54,426 nucleotides of DNA from an uncultured Prevotellaceae bacterium (GTDB taxonomy: Bacteria > Bacteroidota > Bacteroidia > Bacteroidales > Bacteroidaceae): assembly GCA_947167935.1 (NCBI GenBank), contig CAMVJU010000009.1:1-54426 (forward strand), given 5' to 3'. The notes under the pieces are model-generated. The model was not told the origin of the DNA. It did no database searches and saw only the letters and a list, made by a program, of their open reading frames with translations. Positions 1 to 9,236 of the stretch are shown here, piece after piece; position 1 is the first letter of the stretch; the number at the start of each line of letters is the position of its first letter. The translations under genes were made by a program, and so were the position numbers.

Positions 1-592
1 CGAGGGTGCCCTCTTTACGCCTGGCAACATCAAGGCAGAGGACTATCAGAAGCAGATTCGCAACGTTTTCGGCGACTATGCTGACGAGGCCCTGAAGGTT
101 TATCCCGGCAATACCAACGACGAGGCCTGGCACGGCAATGCTGATGCCTTCCGCGATATGGGCTTTGCCTGGCCGTCATTCGCTTGGGTGAACCTGCAGA
201 GCAAGACGGGCAAGAGTGCTGCCTATGCTGCCTATCTGGCTCAGCCCTCCACGCGCAGTTTCTCGCAAGACCCGCGTCGCAAGGGTGTGGCTCATGCCGA
301 TGACATCATGTATCTGAACAACGAGTTCCTCTCACAGCCCGACAAGTTCCCGCACGAGGCCGCTGTGGCAGAAATCCTGCAGGAGTACTGGGTGAACTTC
401 GCCAAGACGGGCAATCCCAACGCCAAGGGACTGCCTTACTGGCCTACCTTCGACGAGGCCAAGCCCACCACGATGCAGTTTAGCAACGGTGCCTCGCTCA
501 TCATGGTGCCCAACCGCGAGCAGATTGACTTTGTGGACCGTTACTACAAATGGAAGCGTGAACAGACGGAGAGCCAACGTTCACAGAAATAA
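1..592 (+). CDS. Carboxylesterase (type B family), C-terminal part
   Basis: Only the last ~196 codons are present; the reading frame is open from base 2, so the gene begins outside the window. The segment resembles the C-terminal part of type B carboxylesterases (alpha/beta hydrolase fold, acting on carboxylic esters). It contains GVAHADDIMYLN, which fits the family's catalytic-His neighbourhood (GxxHxxD/ExxY), then a conserved WVNFAKTGNPN segment typical of the last helices. The catalytic Ser and acidic residue are not in view. It ends 14 bases before the OPT transporter gene on the same strand, so the two are probably co-transcribed. Substrate cannot be inferred. Confidence 0.85.
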   Translation, partial: EGALFTPGNIKAEDYQKQIRNVFGDYADEALKVYPGNTNDEAWHGNADAFRDMGFAWPSFAWVNLQSKTGKSAAYAAYLAQPSTRSFSQDPRRKGVAHADDIMYLNNEFLSQPDKFPHEAAVAEILQEYWVNFAKTGNPNAKGLPYWPTFDEAKPTTMQFSNGASLIMVPNREQIDFVDRYYKWKREQTESQRSQK

Positions 593-606
593 CAGGTGCT
601 TTCGAT

Positions 607-2586
607 ATGGAAGAAATCAAGACGCAGCTGCCGGAGAATGCGTTCCGTGAGCTGAAAGAAGGTGAAGAATATGAGCCGCTGATGTCGCCAAGCGGCAAAT
701 ATCCTGAGGTGAATTCATGGTCGGTGACGTGGGGCGTGCTAATGGCCATGCTCTTCTCGGCCGCCGCAGCCTATTTAGGTCTGAAGGTGGGTCAGGTGTT
801 TGAGGCCGCCATCCCCATCGCCATCATCGCCGTGGGTGTGAGCACAGCAGCCAAGCGCTCGAAGGCATTGGGCGAGAACGTCATCATACAGAGCATCGGC
901 GCCTGTTCAGGAGCCGTAGTGGCTGGCGCCATCTTCACGCTGCCTGCCATCTATATCTTGCAGGCAAAATACGGCTCAGAGATGTCGGCCTCGTTCCTGC
1001 AGGTCTTCATGGCCTCGGCTTTGGGCGGCATCCTCGGCATTCTGTTCCTCATCCCTTTCCGCAAGTATTTCGTGAAGGACATGCATGGCAAGTATCCGTT
1101 CCCCGAGGCCACAGCAACGACGCAGGTGCTGGTGAGCGGTGCGAAGGGCGGCGACCAGGCAAAGCCCCTCATTCTGGCTGGATTGATCGGTGGCTTGTAC
1201 GACTTCATCGTGGCTACCTTCGGCTGGTGGAACGAGGTGGTGACGACGAACATCATCAACGGCTACGACACCATCGTTGAGAAGACAAAGCTGCTGTTCA
1301 AGGTGAACACGGGCGCTGCCGTCTTGGGCCTGGGCTATATCATCGGCTTGAAATATGCCCTCTTCATCTGCTTGGGCTCATTGTTCGTATGGTGGCTCAT
1401 CGTTCCCGGCATGAGCCTGCTGTTCCATGATACGGTGCTGAACATCGGCGGCGTAAGCGTGACGCAGACCGTTGGCGAGATGTCGCCTGAGGTGATCTTC
1501 AAGACCTATGCACGCAGCATCGGCATTGGCGGCATCGCTATGGCCGGCATCATCGGCATCGTGAAGTCGTGGGGCATCATCAAGAGTGCCGTCTCGTTGG
1601 CCGGCAAGGAGCTGAAAGGCAGCGCAGGAGCTGAGACAACGGCGGTTCGCACGCAGAAAGACCTGTCGTTCAAGTTCATCGCCATCGCCGCTATCGTGGC
1701 CCTGCTGGTGTCGTTCATCTTCTTCTGGCTGGGCGTGATGCACAACCTGATGTTCGCTGTGGTGGCCATCCTCGTGGTGACTTTCATCGCATTCCTCTTT
1801 ACTACTGTGGCGGCCAATGCTATCGCCATCGTGGGCTCTAACCCCGTTTCAGGCATGACGCTGATGACGCTCATCCTCGCCTCCGTCGTGCTGTCGGCCG
1901 TGGGCCTCAGCGGCACCAGCGGTATGGTGGCAGCATTGATTATGGGTGGCGTGGTGTGCACGGCGTTGTCGATGGCCGGCGCGTTTATCACCGACCTGAA
2001 AATCGGCTACTGGCTGGGCTCGACACCCAAGAAGCAGGAGTCGTGGAAATTCCTCGGCACGCTCATCTCGGCGGCTACTGTTGGTGGTGTCATCATGCTG
2101 CTGAACGAGACCTATGGCTTCACCAGCGGACAACTGTCGGCTCCGCAGGCCAACGCGATGGCTGCCGTCATCGACCCTGTGATGAGTGGTGAGGGCGCAC
2201 CTTGGTTGCTCTACGGCATCGGTGCTGTGCTGGCACTCATCATCAACTTCTGCAAGATGCCAGCCTTGGCTGTGGCTTTGGGTATGTTCATTCCCTTGGA
2301 GCTGAACACCCCGTTGGTCGTTGGCGGCGCCATCAGTTGGTATGTAACAACGCGCTCGAAGGATAAGGCTGTGAACGAGGCTCGTGGCGAGCGTGGCACG
2401 CTCATAGCTTCCGGCTTTATTGCCGGTGGTGCCTTGATGGGTGTGATAAGTGCCTTGATGCGCTTTGGCAACCTGAACTTTGTCAGCGAGTCGTGGATGA
2501 TGAATCCGCTGTCGGAGGTGGTCGCCTTGATTGCCTACGTGCTGCTGATTCTCTACTTCATTAGAGCTACGAAGGTCAAGAAATAA
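607..2586 (+). CDS. OPT family oligopeptide transporter
   Basis: A 659-residue integral membrane protein with about 14-16 hydrophobic segments, the usual size of bacterial OPT (oligopeptide transporter) proteins. Recognisable family stretches include the N-terminal SWSVTWGVLMAMLFSAAAAYLGLKVGQVFEAAIPIAI, here split by residue class rather than quoted further, and a GKYPFPEATATTQVLVSG segment. The family takes up short peptides or metal chelates by proton symport; the exact substrate is unknown here. It follows the esterase gene closely, which suggests one transcript. It ends 17 bases from the convergent rhamnosidase gene, with no obvious terminator between them. Confidence 0.9.
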   Translation: MEEIKTQLPENAFRELKEGEEYEPLMSPSGKYPEVNSWSVTWGVLMAMLFSAAAAYLGLKVGQVFEAAIPIAIIAVGVSTAAKRSKALGENVIIQSIGACSGAVVAGAIFTLPAIYILQAKYGSEMSASFLQVFMASALGGILGILFLIPFRKYFVKDMHGKYPFPEATATTQVLVSGAKGGDQAKPLILAGLIGGLYDFIVATFGWWNEVVTTNIINGYDTIVEKTKLLFKVNTGAAVLGLGYIIGLKYALFICLGSLFVWWLIVPGMSLLFHDTVLNIGGVSVTQTVGEMSPEVIFKTYARSIGIGGIAMAGIIGIVKSWGIIKSAVSLAGKELKGSAGAETTAVRTQKDLSFKFIAIAAIVALLVSFIFFWLGVMHNLMFAVVAILVVTFIAFLFTTVAANAIAIVGSNPVSGMTLMTLILASVVLSAVGLSGTSGMVAALIMGGVVCTALSMAGAFITDLKIGYWLGSTPKKQESWKFLGTLISAATVGGVIMLLNETYGFTSGQLSAPQANAMAAVIDPVMSGEGAPWLLYGIGAVLALIINFCKMPALAVALGMFIPLELNTPLVVGGAISWYVTTRSKDKAVNEARGERGTLIASGFIAGGALMGVISALMRFGNLNFVSESWMMNPLSEVVALIAYVLLILYFIRATKVKK

Positions 2587-2603
2587 GAGAATTCGTATTT
2601 TCT

Positions 2604-5600
2604 TCAACGTATTATTACCTGCTTGTATGCGACGCGCTTGCGCCTCCACGTGTAGACCATGTGGAGGGTGCCGTCGCGACCTTCAATGATGGAAGGATAG
2701 GAATACTGGCCTACGGGCGAGTCTTCAAGCGTCAGCACATGGCGCCAGGTCTTTCCGTCATCGTCGGAAACAGCAAGACTGAGTGGTGTGCGCGGCCCTT
2801 TCTTCGTGCCTGGCAGGGTTTCAAAATTGTTATAGATGAGCACGTGGCGACCGTCGCGCAGGGTGACGGCATCGGTGCCGCTCTGGTTGTTGGGCACATC
2901 GGTCAGGGTGACGGGTTCCCATGTCTGGCCTTCATCGCTGCTATAGGATGTGGCAATCTTGCCGTTTCTGGTACGCATCAGCACTTGCAGGCGACCGTCC
3001 TTTAATTGCAGGAACGAGGGCTGGATGCAGTCGATGGGTCGCTTCGTCCCTTCCACGGGAATATAGTTGGAATCCTGCATTTCCGCAGGCGTGGGCATCA
3101 TGTCGGTGCGGTAGGCTTGGGTTGATTCGACTGGCCCCACATATTGCCACTCCTTCGTCTTGAGGTCATAGATCTCGACGTGGAAGCGCCAGCCATTGTC
3201 TTCCGTCGACGAGCCGCAGATGAGCTTGTCATTCAGCAGCAGCGGCTTATTCTTAATTGGTCCCAGGAACCCGTCGGGCAGCTTTTCGCCTTTGCTCCAC
3301 GTGCGGCCTCCGTCTTTCGATTTTGTCAGCCAACCCGTCCAGTCGGCCACGCTCTTACCCACCTTGTAGAACAGCCACAGCTCGCCGTTGGGCATCTCCG
3401 TCAGCACGGGATTCCAGCAGGCCGTCTTTACACCGTCTACCATTCCGTCGGCAGCGAGGATAGGCGCGCTCCATCCACTCTCCTCTCTCCTCTTTCCTCT
3501 TTCCTCTTTCTTCTTGATATTCACCCAGACGCAGCAGTCGGGATTGCGCTCGTAGGTGCCGCCGAAATAGGCTGCCACGAGGTCGCCTTTCTTCGTTTCG
3601 ACAATGGTAGCTGCGTGGGGCGAGGCGAAGGGTGCCGTCTCGTAGAGAAATTCGTCCTTGAGGATGCGCTCATCGCGTGTGGGAATAGCTACATCAAAGG
3701 TATAGCTGCCCGAGCCTATTTCCCGCTGCTCGCCTGACGGCAGGCACACGGTGGCGCTGGTGTTGCAGGGGATGGTGACCTCCCAATGTAGCTTCTGCAG
3801 CGTCTTCTTCCACTTGCTGACGATAAGACCATAGGGCGTTTGGTAGGTGGCATCAACGTTGAAGCAGTCTTGGATGGTAAACTCTGGTTTTAGAAAAATG
3901 TGACGGAAGGCAGTATCTTCAGGTCTGATGCCTGCCAGATACTCGTAGCACCAAGTCAGCAAATCGCCGAGCAGCATGACGTGGTTGCCGCTGTTCATCG
4001 CGGGATCAGCCTTGTCGCCGTTCCACAGCTCCCAGATGGTGGTGGCGCCATTCTCTGTCATATAGCCCCAGGAAGGATAGGTCTTCTGTGTGGCCAAATG
4101 GAACGCTACGTCAGGATAGCCGTTCTCCGACAAGGTGCGCAGCAGCCACGAGATGCCGATGACGCCGCTGGTGATGTGGCCTTTATCATCCTCGAAAATC
4201 TTCTTCACTACGTTCTTCACCACCTCATCTTTATACTCTGGCGGCACGATGCCGAAGGCCAACGGCAGCAAATTTGCAGTCGTTGTGTTGTTGTCATAGA
4301 AAGTGCTGTCGGGGAAAAGCGGATGACCAGGGCACGGGCTGCTACCAACATTTACGTGCAGGAAACGGCGGTTGAAAGCGGTAGTCAATGCCTCACATTG
4401 TTCTTTCCATCGGTTAGCCTCATCCAACTGCTGCATCTCTGCGAACTGCTCCATCAGCTGCAGGCAATGGATGGTGTAGGCTGTAGCGATGAGGGTGCCG
4501 TCGGTTTGCCGTTCAGGGTCTTGGCTGTGGATGAGCTCCAGCTTCTCGGGCGGCATACACCAGTCGCCGTATTTGTCCTTCGTGATGAGACCGTCGCGTA
4601 AACCCTCAGTTAACAAATGGTTCATCCACAGCTTCATGCTGGGATAGCTGTCGATGATGGGCTGCGCGTTGCCATACTGGCGGTAGAGCATCTCGCAGAT
4701 GAAGGGTAGTGCGGCGGGCCAAGTGACATCGTCGTTGTAGTAGTTCCAGAAGGCGGGCGCCACATCGCTGAAGACACCGTCGGCACGCTGGCTCTCGCAG
4801 ATGTCGCGCATCCACTTCGTGTATAGTCGCTCATTGCCGAAGAGGAAACTCTCGCCCAAGGCCCCCACGGTGCGGTCGCCAAGCCAAGGCTGGCGTTCGT
4901 TGCGCTGCGGACAGTCGACGGGCATCCCCTTGTAGTTCGATAGGATGCCCCAACGGGCGGCCTCCACCACTTTATTTAATATAGTGTCGCTACAGGCAAA
5001 GGTGCCAGTTTGTTCCATACGATCGCTGATGGGCCAGGCTTTTACGTCTTTGACTGGGCCGATGACCTCGACGTAGCGGAAACCGTGATAGACGAAAGAG
5101 GGATGCCAGGCTGAGGAGGTGAGAGGTGAGAGGTGTGAGGTGAGAGGTTTTCCACAGATGTAAATATCTTCTGACCGGGCATTGCGAAGGTTGTCGGTGT
5201 AGAGGGTACCGTCGTCGTTCAGCCACTCGGCATAGCGCACGCGAATGGTGTCGCCCTCGCGGCCTGTCGGAACAAAGCTCACCCAGCCTGCCATGTTTTG
5301 GCCAAAGTCGTAGATGGTGGGGCTAATGGGAGTTCTAGGACTGATGGGGCTCATAGGACTCATGCCTTCCATCATCTGCGCCCTCAGCGTACCTTGCGGA
5401 ATGGCGGTGCGCTGCGCAGGCAGCCAGTCGCTGTCATCGTAATTGAAGGCAAGCCAACCTGTGAGTTCGCGGCGGGCATCGTATTCCTCGCCGTCATACT
5501 CGTTGTTAGCGCGGATGGGACCATTGGCGGTGACGCGCCATTTCTCGTCGGTAACCAGGCGCTGCGTTGTGCCGTCGACATACTCCACGATGATGTTCAT

Positions 5601-6359
5601 GCGGCATTTTGGCAGGCCGAAAGTGGTATTCTTATAGGGCTTGTCCTGACGAGGTGCGAAGTATTTGCCGTTGCCGAGGATGATGCCTATGGCAAAACTG
5701 TCGGCCATGCAGTCGGTAACGTCGTAGGTGTTGTAGTAGATGGTCTTGCGGTAATCTGATGGCGCAGGCTTCAGCATGTCGTTGGCGCCAATTTCTGTTT
5801 CACCCACGAAGAGCCGATAGAACCCAAGACCTGTGACATAAGCAGTAGCACGCTTTATCGGTTTGCCGCTCAAGCGAAATGTCTGGCGAAGATAGCGGGC
5901 CGCTAATCGACTGTGCACCTCGTTGGCTACCTCTCCGTCTTGCAGCTGCTCAAGGCCTATCCATCGTCCATTCCATTGGCTCTCAGTCAGCAGACCGATG
6001 CTGAAACGCTGGGCGTTGCTCCATTCTGTCTCACCTTTGTTGGTCGTGACTTTCACGCGCCACGTCAGGTGTTGTCCGCTTTTTAGGGTTTTGCCGCTAT
6101 AGGGTATCCATAGCTGTTTGGCGCTATCGACCACGCCGCTATTCCATACTTCACCGTTGTCGTCACTCACGATGATGTGATAGGCCGTCTGCACCACGTC
6201 ACGTTCGTCGCTGGTAATGATCCACGAGAAACGTGGTGTTGGTGTGTCGAGTCCAAGTGGTTCGACGAGATTCTCCACCCTGAGGTTCTCCACGTTCACC
6301 TTGGCCACCACAGCAATGGGCAGCATCAGCAGCAACAGGCTTTTAATCAGTCTCTTCAT
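2604..6359 (-). CDS. GH78 alpha-L-rhamnosidase fused to a sialidase-like BNR domain
   Basis: A 1251-residue exported enzyme. The start at 6359 is chosen because MKRLIKSLLLLMLPIAVVA is a signal peptide and a promoter lies just upstream; a longer frame reaching 6452 would run past that promoter. Residues ~20-890 form a GH78 rhamnosidase: it has the DCPQRNERQPWLGD motif near residue 481 carrying acidic catalytic residues, and TIWELW near 775 with the probable base Glu. Residues ~897-1251 form a separate beta-propeller with three Asp-boxes (SKDGGRTW, SSDEGQTW, SDDDGKTW), as in sialidase/BNR proteins. The sugar released by the second domain is unknown. Three low-complexity insertions (3473-3512, 5113-5147, 5325-5366) sit in the coding sequence without breaking the frame. 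Likely acts on rhamnose-containing pectic side chains (inference). Confidence 0.9.
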   Translation of the reverse strand: MKRLIKSLLLLMLPIAVVAKVNVENLRVENLVEPLGLDTPTPRFSWIITSDERDVVQTAYHIIVSDDNGEVWNSGVVDSAKQLWIPYSGKTLKSGQHLTWRVKVTTNKGETEWSNAQRFSIGLLTESQWNGRWIGLEQLQDGEVANEVHSRLAARYLRQTFRLSGKPIKRATAYVTGLGFYRLFVGETEIGANDMLKPAPSDYRKTIYYNTYDVTDCMADSFAIGIILGNGKYFAPRQDKPYKNTTFGLPKCRMNIIVEYVDGTTQRLVTDEKWRVTANGPIRANNEYDGEEYDARRELTGWLAFNYDDSDWLPAQRTAIPQGTLRAQMMEGMSPMSPISPRTPISPTIYDFGQNMAGWVSFVPTGREGDTIRVRYAEWLNDDGTLYTDNLRNARSEDIYICGKPLTSHLSPLTSSAWHPSFVYHGFRYVEVIGPVKDVKAWPISDRMEQTGTFACSDTILNKVVEAARWGILSNYKGMPVDCPQRNERQPWLGDRTVGALGESFLFGNERLYTKWMRDICESQRADGVFSDVAPAFWNYYNDDVTWPAALPFICEMLYRQYGNAQPIIDSYPSMKLWMNHLLTEGLRDGLITKDKYGDWCMPPEKLELIHSQDPERQTDGTLIATAYTIHCLQLMEQFAEMQQLDEANRWKEQCEALTTAFNRRFLHVNVGSSPCPGHPLFPDSTFYDNNTTTANLLPLAFGIVPPEYKDEVVKNVVKKIFEDDKGHITSGVIGISWLLRTLSENGYPDVAFHLATQKTYPSWGYMTENGATTIWELWNGDKADPAMNSGNHVMLLGDLLTWCYEYLAGIRPEDTAFRHIFLKPEFTIQDCFNVDATYQTPYGLIVSKWKKTLQKLHWEVTIPCNTSATVCLPSGEQREIGSGSYTFDVAIPTRDERILKDEFLYETAPFASPHAATIVETKKGDLVAAYFGGTYERNPDCCVWVNIKKKEERGKRREESGWSAPILAADGMVDGVKTACWNPVLTEMPNGELWLFYKVGKSVADWTGWLTKSKDGGRTWSKGEKLPDGFLGPIKNKPLLLNDKLICGSSTEDNGWRFHVEIYDLKTKEWQYVGPVESTQAYRTDMMPTPAEMQDSNYIPVEGTKRPIDCIQPSFLQLKDGRLQVLMRTRNGKIATSYSSDEGQTWEPVTLTDVPNNQSGTDAVTLRDGRHVLIYNNFETLPGTKKGPRTPLSLAVSDDDGKTWRHVLTLEDSPVGQYSYPSIIEGRDGTLHMVYTWRRKRVAYKQVIIR
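3473..3512. repeat. In-frame purine/pyrimidine repeat in the sialidase-like domain
   Basis: Degenerate tandem CTCTTTCC/CTCCTCTC units encode a charged KKKEERGKRREES loop between two propeller strands. It looks like an insertion into an otherwise conserved domain. Confidence 0.6.
5113..5147. repeat. GAGGTGA-type dispersed repeat, inside the rhamnosidase
   Basis: Tandem GAGAGGTGA units; the coding strand reads CTCACCTC and encodes PLTSHLSPLTS. The same unit recurs at 10265, 14878, 22750, 25689 and 47888. Confidence 0.75.
5325..5366. repeat. SPM/SPI-coding dispersed repeat, inside the rhamnosidase
   Basis: On the coding strand, units like AGTCCTATGAGCCCC repeat and encode MSPMSPISPRTPISP before TIYDFGQ, which is the conserved continuation. 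A near-identical repeat lies at 42769-42822. Confidence 0.7.
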
Positions 6360-6381
6360 CGTCTTAGTAGATTTCTGACTG

Positions 6382-6413
6382 CAAATGTACGAAGAATTTC
6401 CGATAACAGCAAA
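6382..6413 (-). promoter_or_regulatory. Promoter of the GH78 gene
   Basis: TTTG, 20 bases, TACATTTG on the minus strand: a full match to the Bacteroidetes consensus (TTTG-N19-21-TAnnTTTG). It lies 22 bases upstream of the chosen start. Confidence 0.8.
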
Positions 6414-6463
6414 AAAACACATTTTTTTCCATAAAGGAGACATGAGATTCACTATTTTTTTCG

Positions 6464-6471
6464 TATCTTTG
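6464..6471 (+). promoter_or_regulatory. -7 box of the GH95 gene
   Basis: TATCTTTG ends only five bases before the ATG at 6477. No good TTTG is visible ~20 bases upstream. If used, the transcript would have almost no leader. Confidence 0.6.
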
Positions 6472-6476
6472 CCACC

Positions 6477-8942
6477 ATGAAACGATTACTATTCTTTTTC
6501 GCCTGCCTGACGACCATCGCTACACAGGCCGCACAGCCTCCGATGAGGCTCTGGTTCAACACGCCCGCCACCTATTTTGAGGAGTCCATGCCCATCGGCA
6601 ACGGACGACTTGGTGCGCTTATCTATGGCGATCCCGCCAACGACATCATCCAGTTGAATGATATCACCCTGTGGACAGGACAGCCTATCGACCGCCAGGA
6701 GGATGCAGGAGCTTCGCGCTGGATTCCTGATATTCGCAAGGCGCTCTTCAACGAGGACTACCGTTTGGCCGACTCGCTGCAGCTACACGTGCAGGGGCAT
6801 AACTCCTGCCACTATCAGCCCCTCGGCACCCTGCACATTCTCCCCTCTGTTACGATGTCATCGCAACCTACTGACTACTGCCGTGAGCTAAGCCTCGACT
6901 CAGCCCTCGCGCGCGTGACGTATAAGATAGGTGATGTGACCTACTGCCGCGAATATTTGGCTTCAGCACCCGATAGCCTCATCGCCATCCGCCTGACTGC
7001 CTCGAAGCCGCAGCAACTTAACCTCGATCTGAGCTTGGACGCCATCCTGCCGCACAATACGAAGGCCAGTCGCGGACAGCTGACGATGATTGGACATGCC
7101 GACGGCGACGAGCAGAACACCATTCATTTCTGCACTATCGTGCGTGTGGCACACAAGGACGGACAGGTTGCCAATACTGACTCAACACTCTGCTTGAAGG
7201 GCGTTAGCGAGGCTACTGTCTATATCGTCAATGCCACCAGCTTCAACGGCTTCGACCGTCATCCTGTGAAAGAGGGCAAACCCTTCATCGACCTGGCGAA
7301 CAACCGCGCCTGGCACACGCAGAATGTGACGTATGAGGACGTGCGCACCCGCCACATCGCCGACCACCGACAGTTCTTCACTCGTGTCAATCTGAATCTT
7401 TCTAGTCCAACTAGTATGACTAGTCAAACTGGTGATAATAGATACCCCATCCCCACCGATTCTCTGGTGAAAGCCTACAATACGGGCAACAGCGAGGCCG
7501 ACCGCTATTTGGAGACGCTCTATTTCCAGTATGGCCGCTATCTGCTCATCGGTTGCTCGCGCACACCCAACGTTCCCGCCAACTTGCAGGGCTTGTGGAA
7601 CCCGCATCAGTGGGCTCCTTGGCGCGGCAACTACACCATCAATATCAATTTAGAGGAGAACTATTGGCCCGCCTTCAACTGCAACCTGGCAGAGATGGCG
7701 ATGCCCTTAGACGGCTTTGTGAAGGCGCTGGCTGAGAATGGCCGCTATACAGCCGAGAACTATTACGGCATCCATCATGGATGGCAGGCTGGACACAATA
7801 CCGACATTTGGGCGATGGCCAATCCTGTGGGCGAAAAGAACGAGAAACCGGAATGGGCCAACTGGCCTATGGGCGGCGCTTGGCTCGTAGAGTCGTTGTG
7901 GGAGAAGTATCTTTTCACGATGGACGAAGACTATTTGCGTGAGACGGCTTACCCGCTGATGAGAGACGCGGCGCAGTTCTGCCTCGAATGGCTTGTTGAG
8001 AACCCCAACAATCCGCAGGAATTGATAACTGCCCCTTCTACCTCGCCTGAGAATGAGTACGTCACCGACAAGGGCTATCACGGCATGACCTGCTATGGCG
8101 GCACAGCCGACCTGGCCATTATCCGCGAGCTGTTCACCAATACGATTGCTGCACACCATATCTTGGAGAAGCACTCGGCCAGCAAGAAAATTGACCCAGC
8201 CTTGGTCGATCAATGCCTGCCCCTGCAGATTGCCCTGAACAGGCTGCACCCCTACACCATTGGCAGCGAGGGTGACTTGAATGAATGGTATCACGACTGG
8301 CGCGACTACGACCCGCACCACCGTCATCAGAGTCACCTCATCGGACTCTATCCCGGACACCACCTTGCCCATTGGACTCATGCGCCCCATAAGACCTATG
8401 AGTCCCAGCCCATTCTCGACGCCTGTGCGAAGACCTTGGAGCAGAAGGGCGACAAGACGACAGGCTGGAGTACTGGCTGGCGCATCAACCTGTGGGCACG
8501 TCTGCACAATGCAGAGCAGGCCTTCCACATTTATCAGAAACTGCTCACATATGTCAGTCCTGATAAATATCGTGGCCCTGATCGCCGCAGGCCTGGAGGT
8601 GGCACCTATCCAAACCTGTTCGATGCGCATCCGCCTTTCCAGATTGACGGTAACTTCGGTGGAACGGCTGGCGTGTGCGAGATGCTGTTGCAAAGTGAGC
8701 TTGGCGCTGATGGCACGGCCGTCATCGAACTTCTGCCTGCCCTGCCGACACAATGGAGCGACGGCGAGGTGCAGGGCTTGTGTGCCCGTGGTGGCTTTGA
8801 GGTAGACATGCAATGGAATAATGGCTGTCTGAAGGAGGCAACCATCAAAGCCAAGAAGAATAGTTCCGTCACTGTGTTGTATGACGGAAAGAAAAAGACC
8901 CTCAAGCTCAAGGCAGGCAAGAGCCAGACCCTGAAGCTATGA
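6477..8942 (+). CDS. GH95 family alpha-L-fucosidase (or alpha-L-galactosidase)
   Basis: An 821-residue exported glycoside hydrolase with signal peptide [18 protein letters not shown]. It begins with the GH95 N-terminal domain ([23 protein letters not shown]), followed by the (alpha/alpha)6 barrel. Family active-site segments are present: NIN in [10 protein letters not shown], the acid Glu in APSTSPEN near residue 524, and the Asp in QIDGNFGG near residue 722. GH95 members release alpha-1,2-L-fucose or L-galactose from plant or host glycans. It is divergent from the GH78 gene, which suggests a shared plant-glycan role. Two repeat-like insertions are visible: [11 protein letters not shown] (7401-7436) and a longer-than-usual [14 protein letters not shown] loop (8364-8415). 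Confidence 0.9.
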   Translation: MKRLLFFFACLTTIATQAAQPPMRLWFNTPATYFEESMPIGNGRLGALIYGDPANDIIQLNDITLWTGQPIDRQEDAGASRWIPDIRKALFNEDYRLADSLQLHVQGHNSCHYQPLGTLHILPSVTMSSQPTDYCRELSLDSALARVTYKIGDVTYCREYLASAPDSLIAIRLTASKPQQLNLDLSLDAILPHNTKASRGQLTMIGHADGDEQNTIHFCTIVRVAHKDGQVANTDSTLCLKGVSEATVYIVNATSFNGFDRHPVKEGKPFIDLANNRAWHTQNVTYEDVRTRHIADHRQFFTRVNLNLSSPTSMTSQTGDNRYPIPTDSLVKAYNTGNSEADRYLETLYFQYGRYLLIGCSRTPNVPANLQGLWNPHQWAPWRGNYTININLEENYWPAFNCNLAEMAMPLDGFVKALAENGRYTAENYYGIHHGWQAGHNTDIWAMANPVGEKNEKPEWANWPMGGAWLVESLWEKYLFTMDEDYLRETAYPLMRDAAQFCLEWLVENPNNPQELITAPSTSPENEYVTDKGYHGMTCYGGTADLAIIRELFTNTIAAHHILEKHSASKKIDPALVDQCLPLQIALNRLHPYTIGSEGDLNEWYHDWRDYDPHHRHQSHLIGLYPGHHLAHWTHAPHKTYESQPILDACAKTLEQKGDKTTGWSTGWRINLWARLHNAEQAFHIYQKLLTYVSPDKYRGPDRRRPGGGTYPNLFDAHPPFQIDGNFGGTAGVCEMLLQSELGADGTAVIELLPALPTQWSDGEVQGLCARGGFEVDMQWNNGCLKEATIKAKKNSSVTVLYDGKKKTLKLKAGKSQTLKL
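7401..7436. repeat. ACTAGTATGACTAG-type repeat inside the GH95 gene
   Basis: Degenerate tandem TAGTCxAACTAG units encode [11 protein letters not shown] in a loop. Its style is like the other in-frame repeats, but its family membership is uncertain. Confidence 0.5.
8364..8415. repeat. Possible SPM/SPI-type repeat in another frame, inside the GH95 gene
   Basis: CCCATTGGACTCATGCGCC followed by CATAAGACCTATGAGTCCC resembles the repeat at 5325 and 42769 but is read in a different frame ([14 protein letters not shown]). The loop after GLYPG looks about eight residues longer than typical for GH95 (from memory). Confidence 0.45.
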
Positions 8943-9215
8943 GCGCGAAGTGGCGAAGCCTACCTGCTGTTCGTTGCGACGGCGGAAGGAACGCACCATA
9001 AAAATACAGAAACCAAGCGCAATGAGCGCGGCGGCTATAGCACCTAAAATCCAAGGCAGGCTGTGGCCGCCGCCTCCTTGTACGCCGTTGGCAAAATCCT
9101 GACTCACACCCACAACGGTGTCGACCGTGTCAACGACAACATCACGGATGGGTCTGTAGCGTCTCTCATACTCGCTGGGATCAATGGGAATTACGTCGGC
9201 AAATAATCTAAGCAT
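8937..9215 (-). CDS. Small single-pass membrane protein, unknown function
   Basis: A 92-residue protein I do not recognise. Residues 1-45 are polar with several acidic and Arg residues ([21 protein letters not shown]), then a GGGG linker, one transmembrane helix ([22 protein letters not shown]) and a basic tail RSFRRR. The positive-inside rule suggests the N-terminus faces outward. It starts 21 bases after the MFS gene on the same strand, so it is probably the last gene of that operon, and its 3' end overlaps the convergent GH95 gene by 6 bases. It could be an accessory subunit of the transporter or unrelated. Confidence 0.6.
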   Translation of the reverse strand: MLRLFADVIPIDPSEYERRYRPIRDVVVDTVDTVVGVSQDFANGVQGGGGHSLPWILGAIAAALIALGFCIFMVRSFRRRNEQQVGFATSRS

Positions 9216-9236
9216 AACAATTCGTTTTTAAAAGGT

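Noticed and set aside
7707..8813. 368-codon minus-strand frame over GH95
   Set aside because: Antisense shadow of a gene with intact catalytic motifs.
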